In this document: positions 1 to 8,601 of the stretch, piece by piece
Layout of the letters: every line of letters begins with the position of its first letter
Numbering within the stretch: position 1 is the stretch's first letter
Assembly (NCBI RefSeq): GCF_008281175.1
Contig: NZ_CP036524.1
Span: 1,116,001-1,180,000 of the forward strand
Direction: 5' to 3'
Source: [Clostridium] hylemonae DSM 15053
GTDB lineage: Bacteria; Bacillota; Clostridia; Lachnospirales; Lachnospiraceae
Length of the DNA: 64,000 nucleotides
The notes under the pieces: model-generated
Databases searched by the model: none
Told to the model about the DNA's origin: nothing
Seen by the model: the letters and a program-made list of their open reading frames with translations, nothing else
Program-made: the position numbers and the translations under genes

Positions 1-1
1 G

Positions 2-76
2 GCGGAAGATGCCGGTATGGTCTGCGGCGGGATCATTGAAGTGTGGATGGAATCAGTGCCCATTGACAAGGCCTGA
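2..76 (+). CDS. C-terminal end of XdhC/CoxI-family protein (partial)
   Basis: The reading frame entering the window ends at TGA 74-76 and gives AEDAGMVCGGIIEVWMESVP followed by IDKA. The segment MVCGG plus E-V-x-x-E is typical of the conserved C-terminal XdhC/CoxI domain, which helps insert or sulfurate molybdenum cofactor in xanthine dehydrogenase-type enzymes. Only 24 residues are visible, so the family call rests on that short motif and on the purine/molybdenum-hydroxylase genes that follow. The gene begins upstream of the window. Confidence 0.55.
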   Translation, partial: AEDAGMVCGGIIEVWMESVPIDKA

Positions 77-126
77 CAACGATGGTACTCTTTTGAAGTA
101 TGAGTTTTACACAGGAGGAAGAGAGA

Positions 127-1554
127 ATGGGAAATGAGAAAAACAAGACATATTCAAGTCCTTACGAGCTGGAGGGAAGGATCCCGTTTGGACAGGCGGC
201 AGTGCTGGGACTTCAGCACGTGCTGGCCATGTTTGTAGGGAACCTGACGCCTCTGCTCATCATCGGCGGGATGTGCGGGCTTGGAGATGCAGGTGTGCTA
301 AGAGATGTACTTCAAAGCGCCATGCTGATCGCAGGAGTGGTATCACTCGTCCAGCTGTTTACGATAGGGCCTGTCGGAGCCAGGCTGCCTATCATCATGG
401 GAACAAGTTCCGGATTTATCGGAGTGAGCAAGGGTATCTGCGCGTCCATGGGAGGCGGCGTGATCGCGTACGGCGCCATACTCGGGGCAAGTCTGATCGG
501 AGGACTGTTCGAGGGTGTGCTCGGTTTCTTTCTGAAGCCGCTGAGACGGTTTTTTCCGCCGGTCGTGACCGGTACGGTAGTCATGGCGATCGGTCTGTCA
601 CTCATATCGGTCGGGATCAATTCTTTCGGCGGAGGAAACACAAACGGGGATTTCGGATCGCCGGTGAATCTGCTTGTGGGAGCTGTCGTGCTCATAAGCA
701 TTATCCTTCTTAAGCATTTCACGAAGGGCATCAGCAGCGCGGCGTCTATCCTTTTCGGCATTATCATCGGATATATCGTATGTGCCATGCTGGCGCTGTT
801 TCTTCCGACTACATATGAGTACGTGGATGCAGAGACGCAGAAGACGATCACCGCCACATGTTCCTGGGTGCTCGACTGGGGCAAGGTGGCAGGAGCGGAC
901 TGGTTTTCGCTGCCGAAGATCATGCCGGTCAAATTTGTCTTTGACGTCAAAGCGGTCATTCCGATGCTGATCATGTTCGTCGTCACAGCTGTGGAGACGA
1001 TAGGAGATATTTCGGGTATCACGGAAGGCGGACTTGGCAGGGAAGCTACAGACAAGGAACTGTCCGGCGGCGTCATATGCGACGGGCTCGGCTCTTCTTT
1101 CGCCTCCTTCTTCGGAGTGCTGCCCAACACTACCTTCAGCCAGAATGTAGGCCTGGTAGGAATGACGAAGATCGTCAATCTGTTTGCGCTGTCCATAGGA
1201 GCGGGCATTCTTGTGTTGTGCGGCTTCTTCCCGAAGATCGCCGCCCTGTTCGAGATGATGCCTCAGTCTGTACTTGGAGGGGCTGCTGTTATGATGTTTT
1301 CATCTATCGTGGTCAGCGGCATTCAGCTTGTGACGAAGAGAGGCGTCAACAACAGAGTTGTCACGATCGTGGCCGTTGCGCTCGGCTTTGGATATGGGCT
1401 TGGCTCTACGGCGGACGTGCTGAATCAGCTCCCGCAGTGGGTAGGATATGTGTTCGGAGGTTCGGGCATCGTGCCGGCGGCTCTCGTGGCCATGGCGCTC
1501 AACATAGCGATCCCGGAAGGAAGAGACCCGTTTGCAGGAGAAAATGAGGGATAA
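127..1554 (+). CDS. NCS2-family purine (xanthine/uracil-type) permease
   Basis: This 475-residue polytopic membrane protein of the nucleobase-cation symporter-2 family probably imports xanthine, urate or guanine. ALGLQHVLAMFVGNLTP at the N terminus and GDISGITEGGLGRE, followed by LPNTTFSQNVGLV, match the family signature around TM8-TM10; about 12-14 hydrophobic segments are visible. I take ATG 127 (AGGAGGA at 113-119, 8-nt spacing) rather than the in-frame ATG at 100, which has no ribosome site. It is followed within a few bases by an ABC-F gene and then by guanine deaminase and xanthine dehydrogenase, so purine uptake is likely. A second NCS2 permease lies at 21136-22470. The exact substrate cannot be read from sequence. 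Confidence 0.88.
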   Translation: MGNEKNKTYSSPYELEGRIPFGQAAVLGLQHVLAMFVGNLTPLLIIGGMCGLGDAGVLRDVLQSAMLIAGVVSLVQLFTIGPVGARLPIIMGTSSGFIGVSKGICASMGGGVIAYGAILGASLIGGLFEGVLGFFLKPLRRFFPPVVTGTVVMAIGLSLISVGINSFGGGNTNGDFGSPVNLLVGAVVLISIILLKHFTKGISSAASILFGIIIGYIVCAMLALFLPTTYEYVDAETQKTITATCSWVLDWGKVAGADWFSLPKIMPVKFVFDVKAVIPMLIMFVVTAVETIGDISGITEGGLGREATDKELSGGVICDGLGSSFASFFGVLPNTTFSQNVGLVGMTKIVNLFALSIGAGILVLCGFFPKIAALFEMMPQSVLGGAAVMMFSSIVVSGIQLVTKRGVNNRVVTIVAVALGFGYGLGSTADVLNQLPQWVGYVFGGSGIVPAALVAMALNIAIPEGRDPFAGENEG

Positions 1555-1557
1555 GAG

Positions 1558-3357
1558 ATGAACTTACTGACAATGGAAGGGGTCACGAAGTCCTATACAG
1601 ACAAGATTCTGCTGGACAAAGTGGACTTCGCGGTCAATGACCATGAAAAGATAGGGATCGTCGGTGTCAACGGCGCGGGCAAGAGTACGCTGCTCAAGGT
1701 CGTGTCCGGCTTGGAGGCGGCGGACGGCGGCAGTGTAAGTTCCGGCAAGAATGTGAAGCTGCGCTATCTGCCCCAGACCCCGGTGTTTGACGGGGGCGCC
1801 ACAATACTGGAGGCGGTTCTGAAAGATAATGCAGACAAAAGTAACGAATGGACGATCGAGAGTGAAGCCAGGGCGATGATAAACCGCCTTGGCCTTCCGT
1901 CCTATGACACAAAAGTGGATACACTGTCCGGAGGACAGAAGAAACGCGTAGCGCTGGCGGGGGCGCTTCTGGCGCCGGTGGAAATACTTGTGCTCGATGA
2001 GCCGACCAATCATCTGGACGGGGCGATGGCCGAGTGGCTGGAGCAGTATTTGATCAGATTTAAAGGCGCTATCGTGATGGTGACACATGACCGGTATTTT
2101 CTGGACAGAGTCGCTACGAGGATCGTGGAGATCGAGCGGGCCAGGCTCTACAATTATCCGGGCAATTATTCGGAGTATGTGAGCCTGAAGATGCAGCGTC
2201 AGTCTATGGAGAACGCGGCCGAGAGGAAGAGGCAGAGCCTGCTTCGTACAGAGCTTAAGTGGCTCGCGCGCGGCGCGCGGGCAAGGTCCACGAAACAGAA
2301 GGCCCACATCCAGAGGATCGAGACACTTAAGGAACAGAGCGCGCCGGAACAGGAAAAGCAGGTTGCCATGAGTTCTGTCTCGTCCCGAATGGGGAAAAAG
2401 ACGATCGAGGTGTCACACATAGCCAAATCATACGGCGGGCGCACTGTGATCGAAGATTATTCTTATATCTTTCTCAGAGATGACCGTATCGGTATCGTAG
2501 GGGAGAACGGGTGCGGCAAAAGTACGCTGCTGAAGATCATTACCGGGAACCTGGCGCCTGATTCAGGTTTTGTGGACATGGGAGAGACCATCAGAGTCGG
2601 TTACTTTTCCCAGGAAAATGAGTATATGGACGACTCGAAACGGGTCATAGATTATGTGAAGGAAGCCGGCGAGTATGTCACGATACCGGAGGGGACGGTC
2701 AGCGCCTCCCAGATGCTGGAGCGGTTTCTGTTTGACGGGGCGCTTCAGTGGAGCCGGATCGAAAAACTGTCCGGTGGAGAGAAGCGCAGGCTGTATCTGC
2801 TCCGTATTCTCATGGAAGCCCCGAATGTACTCGTGCTTGATGAGCCGACGAATGATCTCGATATCCAGACGCTGAATGTGCTGGAGGATTATCTGGACAG
2901 ATTCGACGGCATCGTCATAACCGTATCTCACGACCGGTATTTTCTCGACCGTATCGTGAACAGGATCTTCGCCTTTGAGGGAGAAGGCAGGATCGCCCAG
3001 TATGAGGGAGGCTATTCTGACTATCTTCTCAAAAGCGCCGATGCCGGGGAGGCCGCGGCGCCGGGACCGGAGAGAGAGAAGAAGGCGAAAGAAGAGAGGT
3101 CATGGAAGTCCGGCCCAAAGAAATTAAGATTTACTTATAAGGAGCAGCGGGAATTTGAAGTGATCGATGAAAAGATCGCTGAACTGGAGGAGAATATCGG
3201 TGAGCTGGAAGAGCGTATCACCTTAAATGCCACGAATTCCGCGGCTTTGAATGAACTGATGAAAGAGAAGGAAGAGGCGGAACAGAAACTGGAAGATATG
3301 GTGGAGCGCTGGGTGTATCTGAATGACCTGAATGACAGGATAAACAGCCAGAGTTAG
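1558..3357 (+). CDS. ABC-F family ATPase (Uup-like)
   Basis: The 599-residue protein has two ATP-binding cassettes and no membrane segments, so it is an ABC-F ribosome-associated ATPase rather than a transporter. Walker A motifs are GVNGAGKST (about residue 36) and GENGCGKST (about 315). Signatures are LSGGQKKRVAL and LSGGEKRRLYL, and Walker B motifs are VLDEPTNHLD and VLDEPTNDLD. A charged linker joins the domains. The last 80 residues (ELEENIGELEERI and onward) form a coiled coil typical of the Uup branch. It starts 3 nt after the permease stop, so it is probably cotranscribed, although no purine role is evident. Antibiotic-protection members exist in the family, but the C-terminal coiled coil favours a housekeeping Uup-type factor. 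Confidence 0.85.
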   Translation: MNLLTMEGVTKSYTDKILLDKVDFAVNDHEKIGIVGVNGAGKSTLLKVVSGLEAADGGSVSSGKNVKLRYLPQTPVFDGGATILEAVLKDNADKSNEWTIESEARAMINRLGLPSYDTKVDTLSGGQKKRVALAGALLAPVEILVLDEPTNHLDGAMAEWLEQYLIRFKGAIVMVTHDRYFLDRVATRIVEIERARLYNYPGNYSEYVSLKMQRQSMENAAERKRQSLLRTELKWLARGARARSTKQKAHIQRIETLKEQSAPEQEKQVAMSSVSSRMGKKTIEVSHIAKSYGGRTVIEDYSYIFLRDDRIGIVGENGCGKSTLLKIITGNLAPDSGFVDMGETIRVGYFSQENEYMDDSKRVIDYVKEAGEYVTIPEGTVSASQMLERFLFDGALQWSRIEKLSGGEKRRLYLLRILMEAPNVLVLDEPTNDLDIQTLNVLEDYLDRFDGIVITVSHDRYFLDRIVNRIFAFEGEGRIAQYEGGYSDYLLKSADAGEAAAPGPEREKKAKEERSWKSGPKKLRFTYKEQREFEVIDEKIAELEENIGELEERITLNATNSAALNELMKEKEEAEQKLEDMVERWVYLNDLNDRINSQS

Positions 3358-3360
3358 TCA

Positions 3361-3389
3361 TTGACTCGTACCTTTTCGTGTGATACGAT
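3361..3389 (+). promoter_or_regulatory. Candidate sigma-A promoter of the guanine deaminase operon
   Basis: TTGACT at 3361-3366 and TACGAT at 3384-3389 are separated by exactly 17 nt. Transcription would begin near 3396, about 20 nt before the riboswitch-like aptamer. The position directly after the ABC-F stop codon is consistent with a new transcription unit. Confidence 0.5.
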
Positions 3390-3417
3390 GAAATCAGAAA
3401 AAACAAAAAACATGGAG

Positions 3418-3481
3418 ACTTATATAGGTTCATAATCGGTTGAACGTTTCTACCAACTACCGTAAATAGTTGTCTATAAGT
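3418..3481 (+). promoter_or_regulatory. Purine riboswitch aptamer (guanine-type specificity base)
   Basis: A three-way junction matches the purine riboswitch. P1 is ACTTATA 3418-3424 with TATAAGT 3475-3481. P2 is GTTCA 3428-3432 with TGAAC 3441-3445. J2/3 is GTTTCTAC 3446-3453. P3 is CAACTA 3454-3459 with TAGTTG 3467-3472, and its loop is CCGTAAA. The L2 GG and L3 CC can form the known loop-loop pairs. The ligand-reading base (position 74 in the B. subtilis xpt RNA) is C at 3474, predicting guanine or a related oxopurine. Deviations are T instead of A at the preceding base (3473), G at the end of J1/2 and a short P2. It lies just upstream of guanine deaminase. Confidence 0.8.
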
Positions 3482-3523
3482 ATCCGCAGAGGTAAAAGTC
3501 TGCGGGTATGTGCAGACTTTTAC
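3481..3523 (+). promoter_or_regulatory. Riboswitch expression platform: two mutually exclusive hairpins
   Basis: Hairpin 1 pairs TATCCGCAGA (3481-3490) with TCTGCGGGTA (3499-3508). Hairpin 2 pairs GTAAAAGTCTGC (3492-3503) with GCAGACTTTTAC (3512-3523), a perfect 12-bp stem. They share bases 3499-3503, so only one can form, and hairpin 1 abuts the P1 closing strand. Neither is followed by a T-run. Hairpin 2 ends 6 nt before the Shine-Dalgarno sequence AAGGAGG (3529-3535). The switching mechanism (transcription or translation) is therefore unresolved. Confidence 0.5.
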
Positions 3524-3543
3524 GGAAGAAGGAGGTTTGACCG

Positions 3544-4827
3544 GTGAATGAATCTGTTTTTATTTTACGAGGAGATATCTGCTGCAGCAGGAGCCTGACG
3601 GAGCTTACGGTGCAGAAAGACGGGTATGTCGTATGCAGGGACGGAATATCAGAAGGAATATATGAGCGTCTTCCCGACAGATATAAGGACTGTCCGGTGC
3701 GGGATACGAAGGGGGCGCTCATCTTGCCGGGACTTGTGGATCTGCATATTCACGCCCCGCAGTATACATTCCGGGGGCTTGGAATGGATCTGGAGCTTCT
3801 GGAATGGCTGAATGAGCATACATTTCCGGAGGAGGCAAAGTATGCGGATATCGAATACGCGAAGGAAGCCTACGGAAGGTTTGTGGAGAAGCTTAAGTAC
3901 AGCGCCACAACACGGGCATGTATCTTCGGGACGATCCACGTGCCTGCCACGGAGTATTTGATGGATCTGCTGGAACAGTCGGGTCTTTGTACGATGGTGG
4001 GCAAGGTGAACATGGACCGCAATGCTCCGGATCCTCTTACGGAACAGAGCGCGGATAAGTCGGCTTATGATACGGTGGAATGGGTCAAGGACTGTCTGAA
4101 GCGGTACCGGAAGACGAAGCCGATACTGACGCCCCGGTTTATTCCTACGTGTACGGATGCGTTGATGGAGAATCTGAAAAAGATACAGATGCGGTACGGA
4201 CTTCCGGTACAGTCGCATCTGTCGGAGAACGTAAGCGAGGTGGGCTGGGTGCAGGAACTCTGCCCGGGATCAGAGTTCTACGGGGATGCGTACGACAGAT
4301 TCGGCCTGTTCGGGGCGGATACAAGGACCGTCATGGCGCACTGTGTATATTCCGGCGTGCAGGAGCGCAGGCGGATGAAGGAGAATGGAGTGTTTGCCGC
4401 CCACTGTCCGGAATCAAATATGAATCTGTCGTCCGGGATCGCGCCTGTCAGGGCATTTCTGGACGAAGGAATACCGACAGGGCTTGGCAGCGACGTGGCG
4501 GGCGGAAGTACGGAGGATCTGTTTGCCGCCATGGCCCATGCCATACAGGCATCCAAGCTTCGGTGGAGGCTCGTGGATGATACGTTAAAGCCGTTGACAG
4601 CGGCGGAGAGTTTTTATCTGGCGACAAAAGGCGGCGGCGAATTTTTCGGCAGGGTCGGAAGTCTGGAGGAAGGCTATGAGTTTGACGCTGTCGTTATTGA
4701 CGACAGCGCGGTGTCGGACCGGGAGAAGGCAGAGATATCGGAACGCCTTGAACGGCTCATATATTTAAGCAGCGAGTCAAAGATCACCGGCAAATTTGCC
4801 GCAGGTGAAGAGATTTTCTGGAGGTGA
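3544..4827 (+). CDS. guaD: Guanine deaminase
   Basis: The 427-residue amidohydrolase should hydrolyse guanine to xanthine and ammonia. The metal-site motif LHIHAPQYTFRGLGMDL (about residues 65-81) is characteristic of guanine deaminase, as are PRFIPTC, QSHLSEN, AHCVYSG and GLGSDVAGGS (about 314-323), which supply the remaining zinc and substrate ligands. It starts with GTG 3544, placed 8 nt after AAGGAGG; no ATG is available in frame nearby. It follows the purine-riboswitch-like leader. Its stop codon lies 4 nt before the xanthine dehydrogenase start, which couples guanine deamination to xanthine processing. Confidence 0.93.
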   Translation: MNESVFILRGDICCSRSLTELTVQKDGYVVCRDGISEGIYERLPDRYKDCPVRDTKGALILPGLVDLHIHAPQYTFRGLGMDLELLEWLNEHTFPEEAKYADIEYAKEAYGRFVEKLKYSATTRACIFGTIHVPATEYLMDLLEQSGLCTMVGKVNMDRNAPDPLTEQSADKSAYDTVEWVKDCLKRYRKTKPILTPRFIPTCTDALMENLKKIQMRYGLPVQSHLSENVSEVGWVQELCPGSEFYGDAYDRFGLFGADTRTVMAHCVYSGVQERRRMKENGVFAAHCPESNMNLSSGIAPVRAFLDEGIPTGLGSDVAGGSTEDLFAAMAHAIQASKLRWRLVDDTLKPLTAAESFYLATKGGGEFFGRVGSLEEGYEFDAVVIDDSAVSDREKAEISERLERLIYLSSESKITGKFAAGEEIFWR

Positions 4828-4831
4828 GCAG

Positions 4832-7135
4832 ATGGAGCAGCGCAGGAGAGCAGTGGGAACGAGTGTCAACCGGGTGGACGCATATGACAAAGTGACAGGC
4901 CGGGCCAGATACACGGATGACCTGTGCGGGAAAGAGGCGTATATTGCGCGGGTGGTACATTCTACCGTGGCGAACGGCAGAGTATTGTCTGTGGATAAGT
5001 CGGAGGCAGAGAAGCTGCCGGGTGTTATCCGGGTAGTCTCCTGCTTTGACGTGCCGAAAAATTATTATCCGACGGCGGGCCATCCATGGTCTGTAGAGGA
5101 GGCGCATCAGGATGTGTCGGACCGGCTCATGCTGACGGACCGCGTGCGGTTTTACGGAGATGACGTGGCGGCGGTCGTGGCGGAGGATGAAGTGACGGCG
5201 GCCAGGGCGGCGGGGATGGTGAAGATAGAGTACGAGGAATACCCGTTTGTTCTCGATGTCCGGGAGGCTATGGAAGACGGCGCGCCGCAGCTGCACGAAG
5301 ACTATCCGGGCAATGTGCTGAACCACACAAGTATCCGAAGCGGCAGCTATGAGGAGGCCATAAAGGAGCCGGGACTTATTAAGGTGGAAGGATGGTATGA
5401 TACCCCTTCCGTCCAGCACTGCCACATCGAGAATTTTATCTGTTACGCGTATGAGGCGGATCATAAGATCAACGTGACGTCATCGACACAGATCCCTCAT
5501 ATCGTGCGAAGGGTCGTAGGGCAGGCGCTTGGGATCCCGTGGGGCCGGGTGCGCGTCATAAAGCCGTATATCGGCGGCGGATTCGGCAACAAGCAGGATG
5601 TCCTCTATGAACCGCTCTGCGCTTTTTTAAGTACATTGTGCGGCGGACATCTTGTGAAGCTGGATGTGAGCCGTGAGGAGGCGTTCAACTGTACAAGAGT
5701 GCGCCACGCCATACGCAGCCATATCATATCGTGGGTGAGGCCGGACGGTACATTTGCCGCCCGCAAGCTTACTGCGTATTCCAATCAGGGAGCCTATGCC
5801 TCCCATGGGCACGGCGTTGTCGCAAAGGGGATGGGAGCGTTCCCGCAGCTGTATCCGTGTCCGAATGTGGAGGCGGATTCGTATACGGTCTTTACAAACA
5901 GGCCGGTAGCCGGCGCCATGCGGGGATATGGGATTCCACAGGCCATGTTTGCGGTGGAGAGTCATACAGATGATGTGGCGAAGGCGGTCGGCATGTCCCC
6001 GCTGGAATTCAGGAGAAAGAATCTGATGCCGCAAGGCTATGTGGACGCATTTTCCAAAAATGAAAATTATTTTGACACATTCAATCAATGTATGGCCAAG
6101 GCGGCGGCCTATATGGATTATGACAGGAAGATAAAGGAGTATGACGGGCAGGACGGAAATATCCGCAGGGGCATCGGCCTTGCCGTATTCTGGTATAACA
6201 CGGCCGTATGGCCCATCTCACTCGAGACGTCCTCGTGCAGGATGGTGCTGAATCAGGACGGTTCGATCCAGGTGCAGGTAGGGGAGACGGAGATTGGCCA
6301 GGGGGCGGACACCGCGTTTTCCCAGATGGCGGCGGACGCCCTCGGCATACCGTTTGAGGACGTACATATCATCTCGTCCCAGGATACGGATGTGACGCCG
6401 TTCGGCACGGGAGCGTATGCCTCCAGGCAGACGTATACGGCAGGCTTCTCCATAGAGCAGACGGCGGGGCTTCTGAAAGGACGCATACTTTCCTATGCAC
6501 AGGAACTGACGCGGATGCCTGCAAGCCAGCTTGAGCTGGTGGACGGCGTGATCGTGAGAAAGAGCGACGCCCGTCCGATGATGACGCTGGGAGAGCTGGC
6601 GTCGGAGGCATTGTACAGCTTAAGCCACAGCGAGCATCTGACGGCGGAGAGCACCTATCAGATCAAGAGCAATGCGTATTCCTTCGGCTGCACGATGGCG
6701 GAGGTGGAAGTGGATATTGAGGCGTGTAAGATAAGCCTTATGGACATCGTAAATGTCCACGACTGCGGGAAACTGATCAACCCTGCCCTTGCCCTGGCGC
6801 AGGTGCACGGCGGCATGAGCATGGGGATCGGATACGGCCTGTCCGAGATGGAGAAGTTCGACGCTGCCACCGGGCGGACGCTGAACGGCAATCTGCTCGA
6901 TTACAAGCTGTCCACGGCCATGGACCATCCTCACCTGGAAGGGCAGTTCGTGAAAAATTATGAGCCTACGAGCGCATTCGGCACAAAGGCGCTCGGGGAA
7001 CCTCCGGTCTGTTCGGTAGCGCCTGCCATACGTAATGCGGTGCTCCAGGCGACCGGCATCGGCATAGACCAGATTCCGTTGAATCCACATGTCCTGTTTG
7101 AGGAATTTAAGAAGGGAGGCCTGCTGGATGTATGA
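4832..7135 (+). CDS. xdhA: Xanthine dehydrogenase, molybdopterin-binding subunit
   Basis: This is the 767-residue large subunit of a three-gene xanthine dehydrogenase (molybdenum hydroxylase). It contains the aldehyde oxidase/xanthine dehydrogenase a/b hammerhead domain near the N terminus (VDAYDKVTGRARYTDDL). Cofactor-binding motifs are GGGFGNKQD, GAMRGYGIPQ and QVGETEIGQGADT, and the catalytic-glutamate region is KALGEPPVC near the C terminus. ATG 4832 follows GGAGG at 4820-4824; an upstream in-frame extension to 4796 has no support. The stop overlaps the next gene's start. The subunit hydroxylates hypoxanthine or xanthine, although nicotinate or related heterocycles cannot be excluded from sequence alone. 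Confidence 0.88.
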   Translation: MEQRRRAVGTSVNRVDAYDKVTGRARYTDDLCGKEAYIARVVHSTVANGRVLSVDKSEAEKLPGVIRVVSCFDVPKNYYPTAGHPWSVEEAHQDVSDRLMLTDRVRFYGDDVAAVVAEDEVTAARAAGMVKIEYEEYPFVLDVREAMEDGAPQLHEDYPGNVLNHTSIRSGSYEEAIKEPGLIKVEGWYDTPSVQHCHIENFICYAYEADHKINVTSSTQIPHIVRRVVGQALGIPWGRVRVIKPYIGGGFGNKQDVLYEPLCAFLSTLCGGHLVKLDVSREEAFNCTRVRHAIRSHIISWVRPDGTFAARKLTAYSNQGAYASHGHGVVAKGMGAFPQLYPCPNVEADSYTVFTNRPVAGAMRGYGIPQAMFAVESHTDDVAKAVGMSPLEFRRKNLMPQGYVDAFSKNENYFDTFNQCMAKAAAYMDYDRKIKEYDGQDGNIRRGIGLAVFWYNTAVWPISLETSSCRMVLNQDGSIQVQVGETEIGQGADTAFSQMAADALGIPFEDVHIISSQDTDVTPFGTGAYASRQTYTAGFSIEQTAGLLKGRILSYAQELTRMPASQLELVDGVIVRKSDARPMMTLGELASEALYSLSHSEHLTAESTYQIKSNAYSFGCTMAEVEVDIEACKISLMDIVNVHDCGKLINPALALAQVHGGMSMGIGYGLSEMEKFDAATGRTLNGNLLDYKLSTAMDHPHLEGQFVKNYEPTSAFGTKALGEPPVCSVAPAIRNAVLQATGIGIDQIPLNPHVLFEEFKKGGLLDV

Positions 7136-8012
7136 TATAAAAGCCTTATATGAGGCGGAAAATATATCGCATGCAATTCAATTACTGGAGGAACACCCGG
7201 ACGCCAGAGTGATCGCTGGAGGAAGCGATATTCTGATCAAGATACGGGAGGGAAAGCTGAGACAGCCGGAGCTCGTGAGTATCTACGGTCTTGACGAACT
7301 TAGGGGCGTCAGCGTAAAAGAGGGTGGGACACTGCGCATCGGCTCGCTCACAAGCTTTTCCCACATAACAAAGAATCCGCTCATACAGAAGCATATACCG
7401 GTGCTCGGCGAGGCGGTCGATAAAGTGGGCGGTCCCCAGATACGAAATATCGGGACGATCGGCGGCAATACGTGCAACGGCGTCACATCTGCCGACTCTG
7501 CGTCCACTCTTTTTGCATATGACGCGCAGGTGGAACTGGCCGGGCCGAAGGGAGTGCGCACCGTTCCTGTCCAGGAATTTTATATCAAGGCAGGAACCGT
7601 GGATCTGCAGCACGGGGAGATAGAGACTGCCATACTGATACGAAAAGATTCCTATGAAGGGTACGCCGGACATTATATCAAATATGCCATGAGAAATGCG
7701 ATGGACATTGCAACGCTTGGCTGTTCCGTGAACGTTAAACTTGCAGCCGGCGGGAAGCATCTGGAAGATGTGCGGATCGCGTTTGGCGTGGCCGGCCCCG
7801 TACCGCTTCGCTGTCCGGCGGCAGAGCAGGCGGTGAAGGGAAGGGCGGCAGGCGAAGAGACGTATAGACTGGCTGCTGAAGCCATCCTTCAGGATATCCA
7901 TCCAAGGGACAGCTGGAGGGCAAGCAGGGCATTCCGGGAACACATCTCGCAGGTGCTCGTCAAAAGAGCGCTTGCGGAGGCAGTGCTGCGGGCGGGAGGT
8001 GAAGCGCGGTGA
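7128..8012 (+). CDS. xdhB: Xanthine dehydrogenase, FAD-binding subunit
   Basis: The 294-residue subunit has the FAD-binding fold of molybdopterin dehydrogenases. VIAGGSDILIKIREG near the N terminus and GGPQIRNIGTIGGNTCNG contact FAD, and a CO-dehydrogenase flavoprotein C-terminal domain follows. ATG 7128 overlaps the large subunit's stop and has GGAGG 8 nt upstream. It passes electrons from the Fe-S subunit to NAD or another acceptor. The order large-FAD-FeS is the same as in E. coli xdhABC. Confidence 0.9.
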   Translation: MYDIKALYEAENISHAIQLLEEHPDARVIAGGSDILIKIREGKLRQPELVSIYGLDELRGVSVKEGGTLRIGSLTSFSHITKNPLIQKHIPVLGEAVDKVGGPQIRNIGTIGGNTCNGVTSADSASTLFAYDAQVELAGPKGVRTVPVQEFYIKAGTVDLQHGEIETAILIRKDSYEGYAGHYIKYAMRNAMDIATLGCSVNVKLAAGGKHLEDVRIAFGVAGPVPLRCPAAEQAVKGRAAGEETYRLAAEAILQDIHPRDSWRASRAFREHISQVLVKRALAEAVLRAGGEAR

Positions 8013-8527
8013 ATGATAACAGATATGGAGGAAGGACGGCTTTGGAGAGACAGTACAAACATGTACGATGTACGATCAATGGCAAAGCGGTGGAGACTAT
8101 GGTCGATGTGCGCGCTTCCCTGACAGATCTGTTGAGGAACGACTATCATCTCACGAGTGTGAAAAAGGGCTGCGAGGTCGGTGAATGCGGCGCCTGCAAT
8201 GTGATCATAGACGGCGAGTGCTATAACTCCTGCATCTATCTCGCCGTGTGGGCGGACGGAAAAGATATCCGCACGCTGGAAGGGCTCATGGGCCCGGACG
8301 GAGAACTGTCCGATATCCAGCAGGCTTTCATAGACGAGGCTGCCGTGCAGTGCGGCTTCTGTACCCCCGGGTTCATTATGAGCGCCGTGGAGATACTCGA
8401 GTCGGGCAGGGAGTATACGAGAGAAGAATTGAGGAAGCTGCTGTCCGGCCATCTGTGCAGATGTACCGGTTATGAAAATATTCTGAACGCGGTGGAAAAG
8501 ACGATGAAAAAACGGCTTTCACTGTGA
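8009..8527 (+). CDS. xdhC: Xanthine dehydrogenase, [2Fe-2S] subunit
   Basis: This is a 172-residue iron-sulfur subunit. The plant-type ferredoxin cluster ligands lie in GCEVGECGACN and the following Cys of GECYNSC. The second, helical cluster ligands lie in QCGFCTPGF (about residue 113) and GHLCRCTGYENI (about 148). The GTG at 8009 overlaps the FAD-subunit stop (GTGA) and follows GGAGG; a TTG at 8042 is a possible alternative start. This E. coli-style xdhC name denotes the Fe-S subunit, not the XdhC maturation factor whose tail opens the window. A rho-independent terminator follows 26 nt later. Confidence 0.9.
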   Translation: MNDNRYGGRTALERQYKHVRCTINGKAVETMVDVRASLTDLLRNDYHLTSVKKGCEVGECGACNVIIDGECYNSCIYLAVWADGKDIRTLEGLMGPDGELSDIQQAFIDEAAVQCGFCTPGFIMSAVEILESGREYTREELRKLLSGHLCRCTGYENILNAVEKTMKKRLSL

Positions 8528-8553
8528 CTGTGATATAAAGGTAGAATAAAATG

Positions 8554-8592
8554 GCTGCGCGTATCCCGGAGGGATACGCGCAGCGGTTTTTT
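8554..8592 (+). terminator. Rho-independent terminator after the guaD-xdh operon
   Basis: A perfect 14-bp stem GCTGCGCGTATCCC (8554-8567) pairs with 8571-8584 around a GGA loop. It is followed by GG and six T residues. It closes the plus-strand operon, and the facing pucR-like gene ends 10 nt beyond. Confidence 0.93.
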
Positions 8593-8601
8593 GTGTTCCT
8601 G

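Noticed and set aside
312-1208. 298-codon minus-strand frame opposite the first permease
   Set aside because: Shadow of a clear NCS2 gene; no start context and no family features.
3492-3523. Intrinsic terminator after the purine aptamer
   Set aside because: The 12-bp stem is strong but is followed by GGAAGAAGG rather than a T-run, so I describe it only as part of an expression platform.
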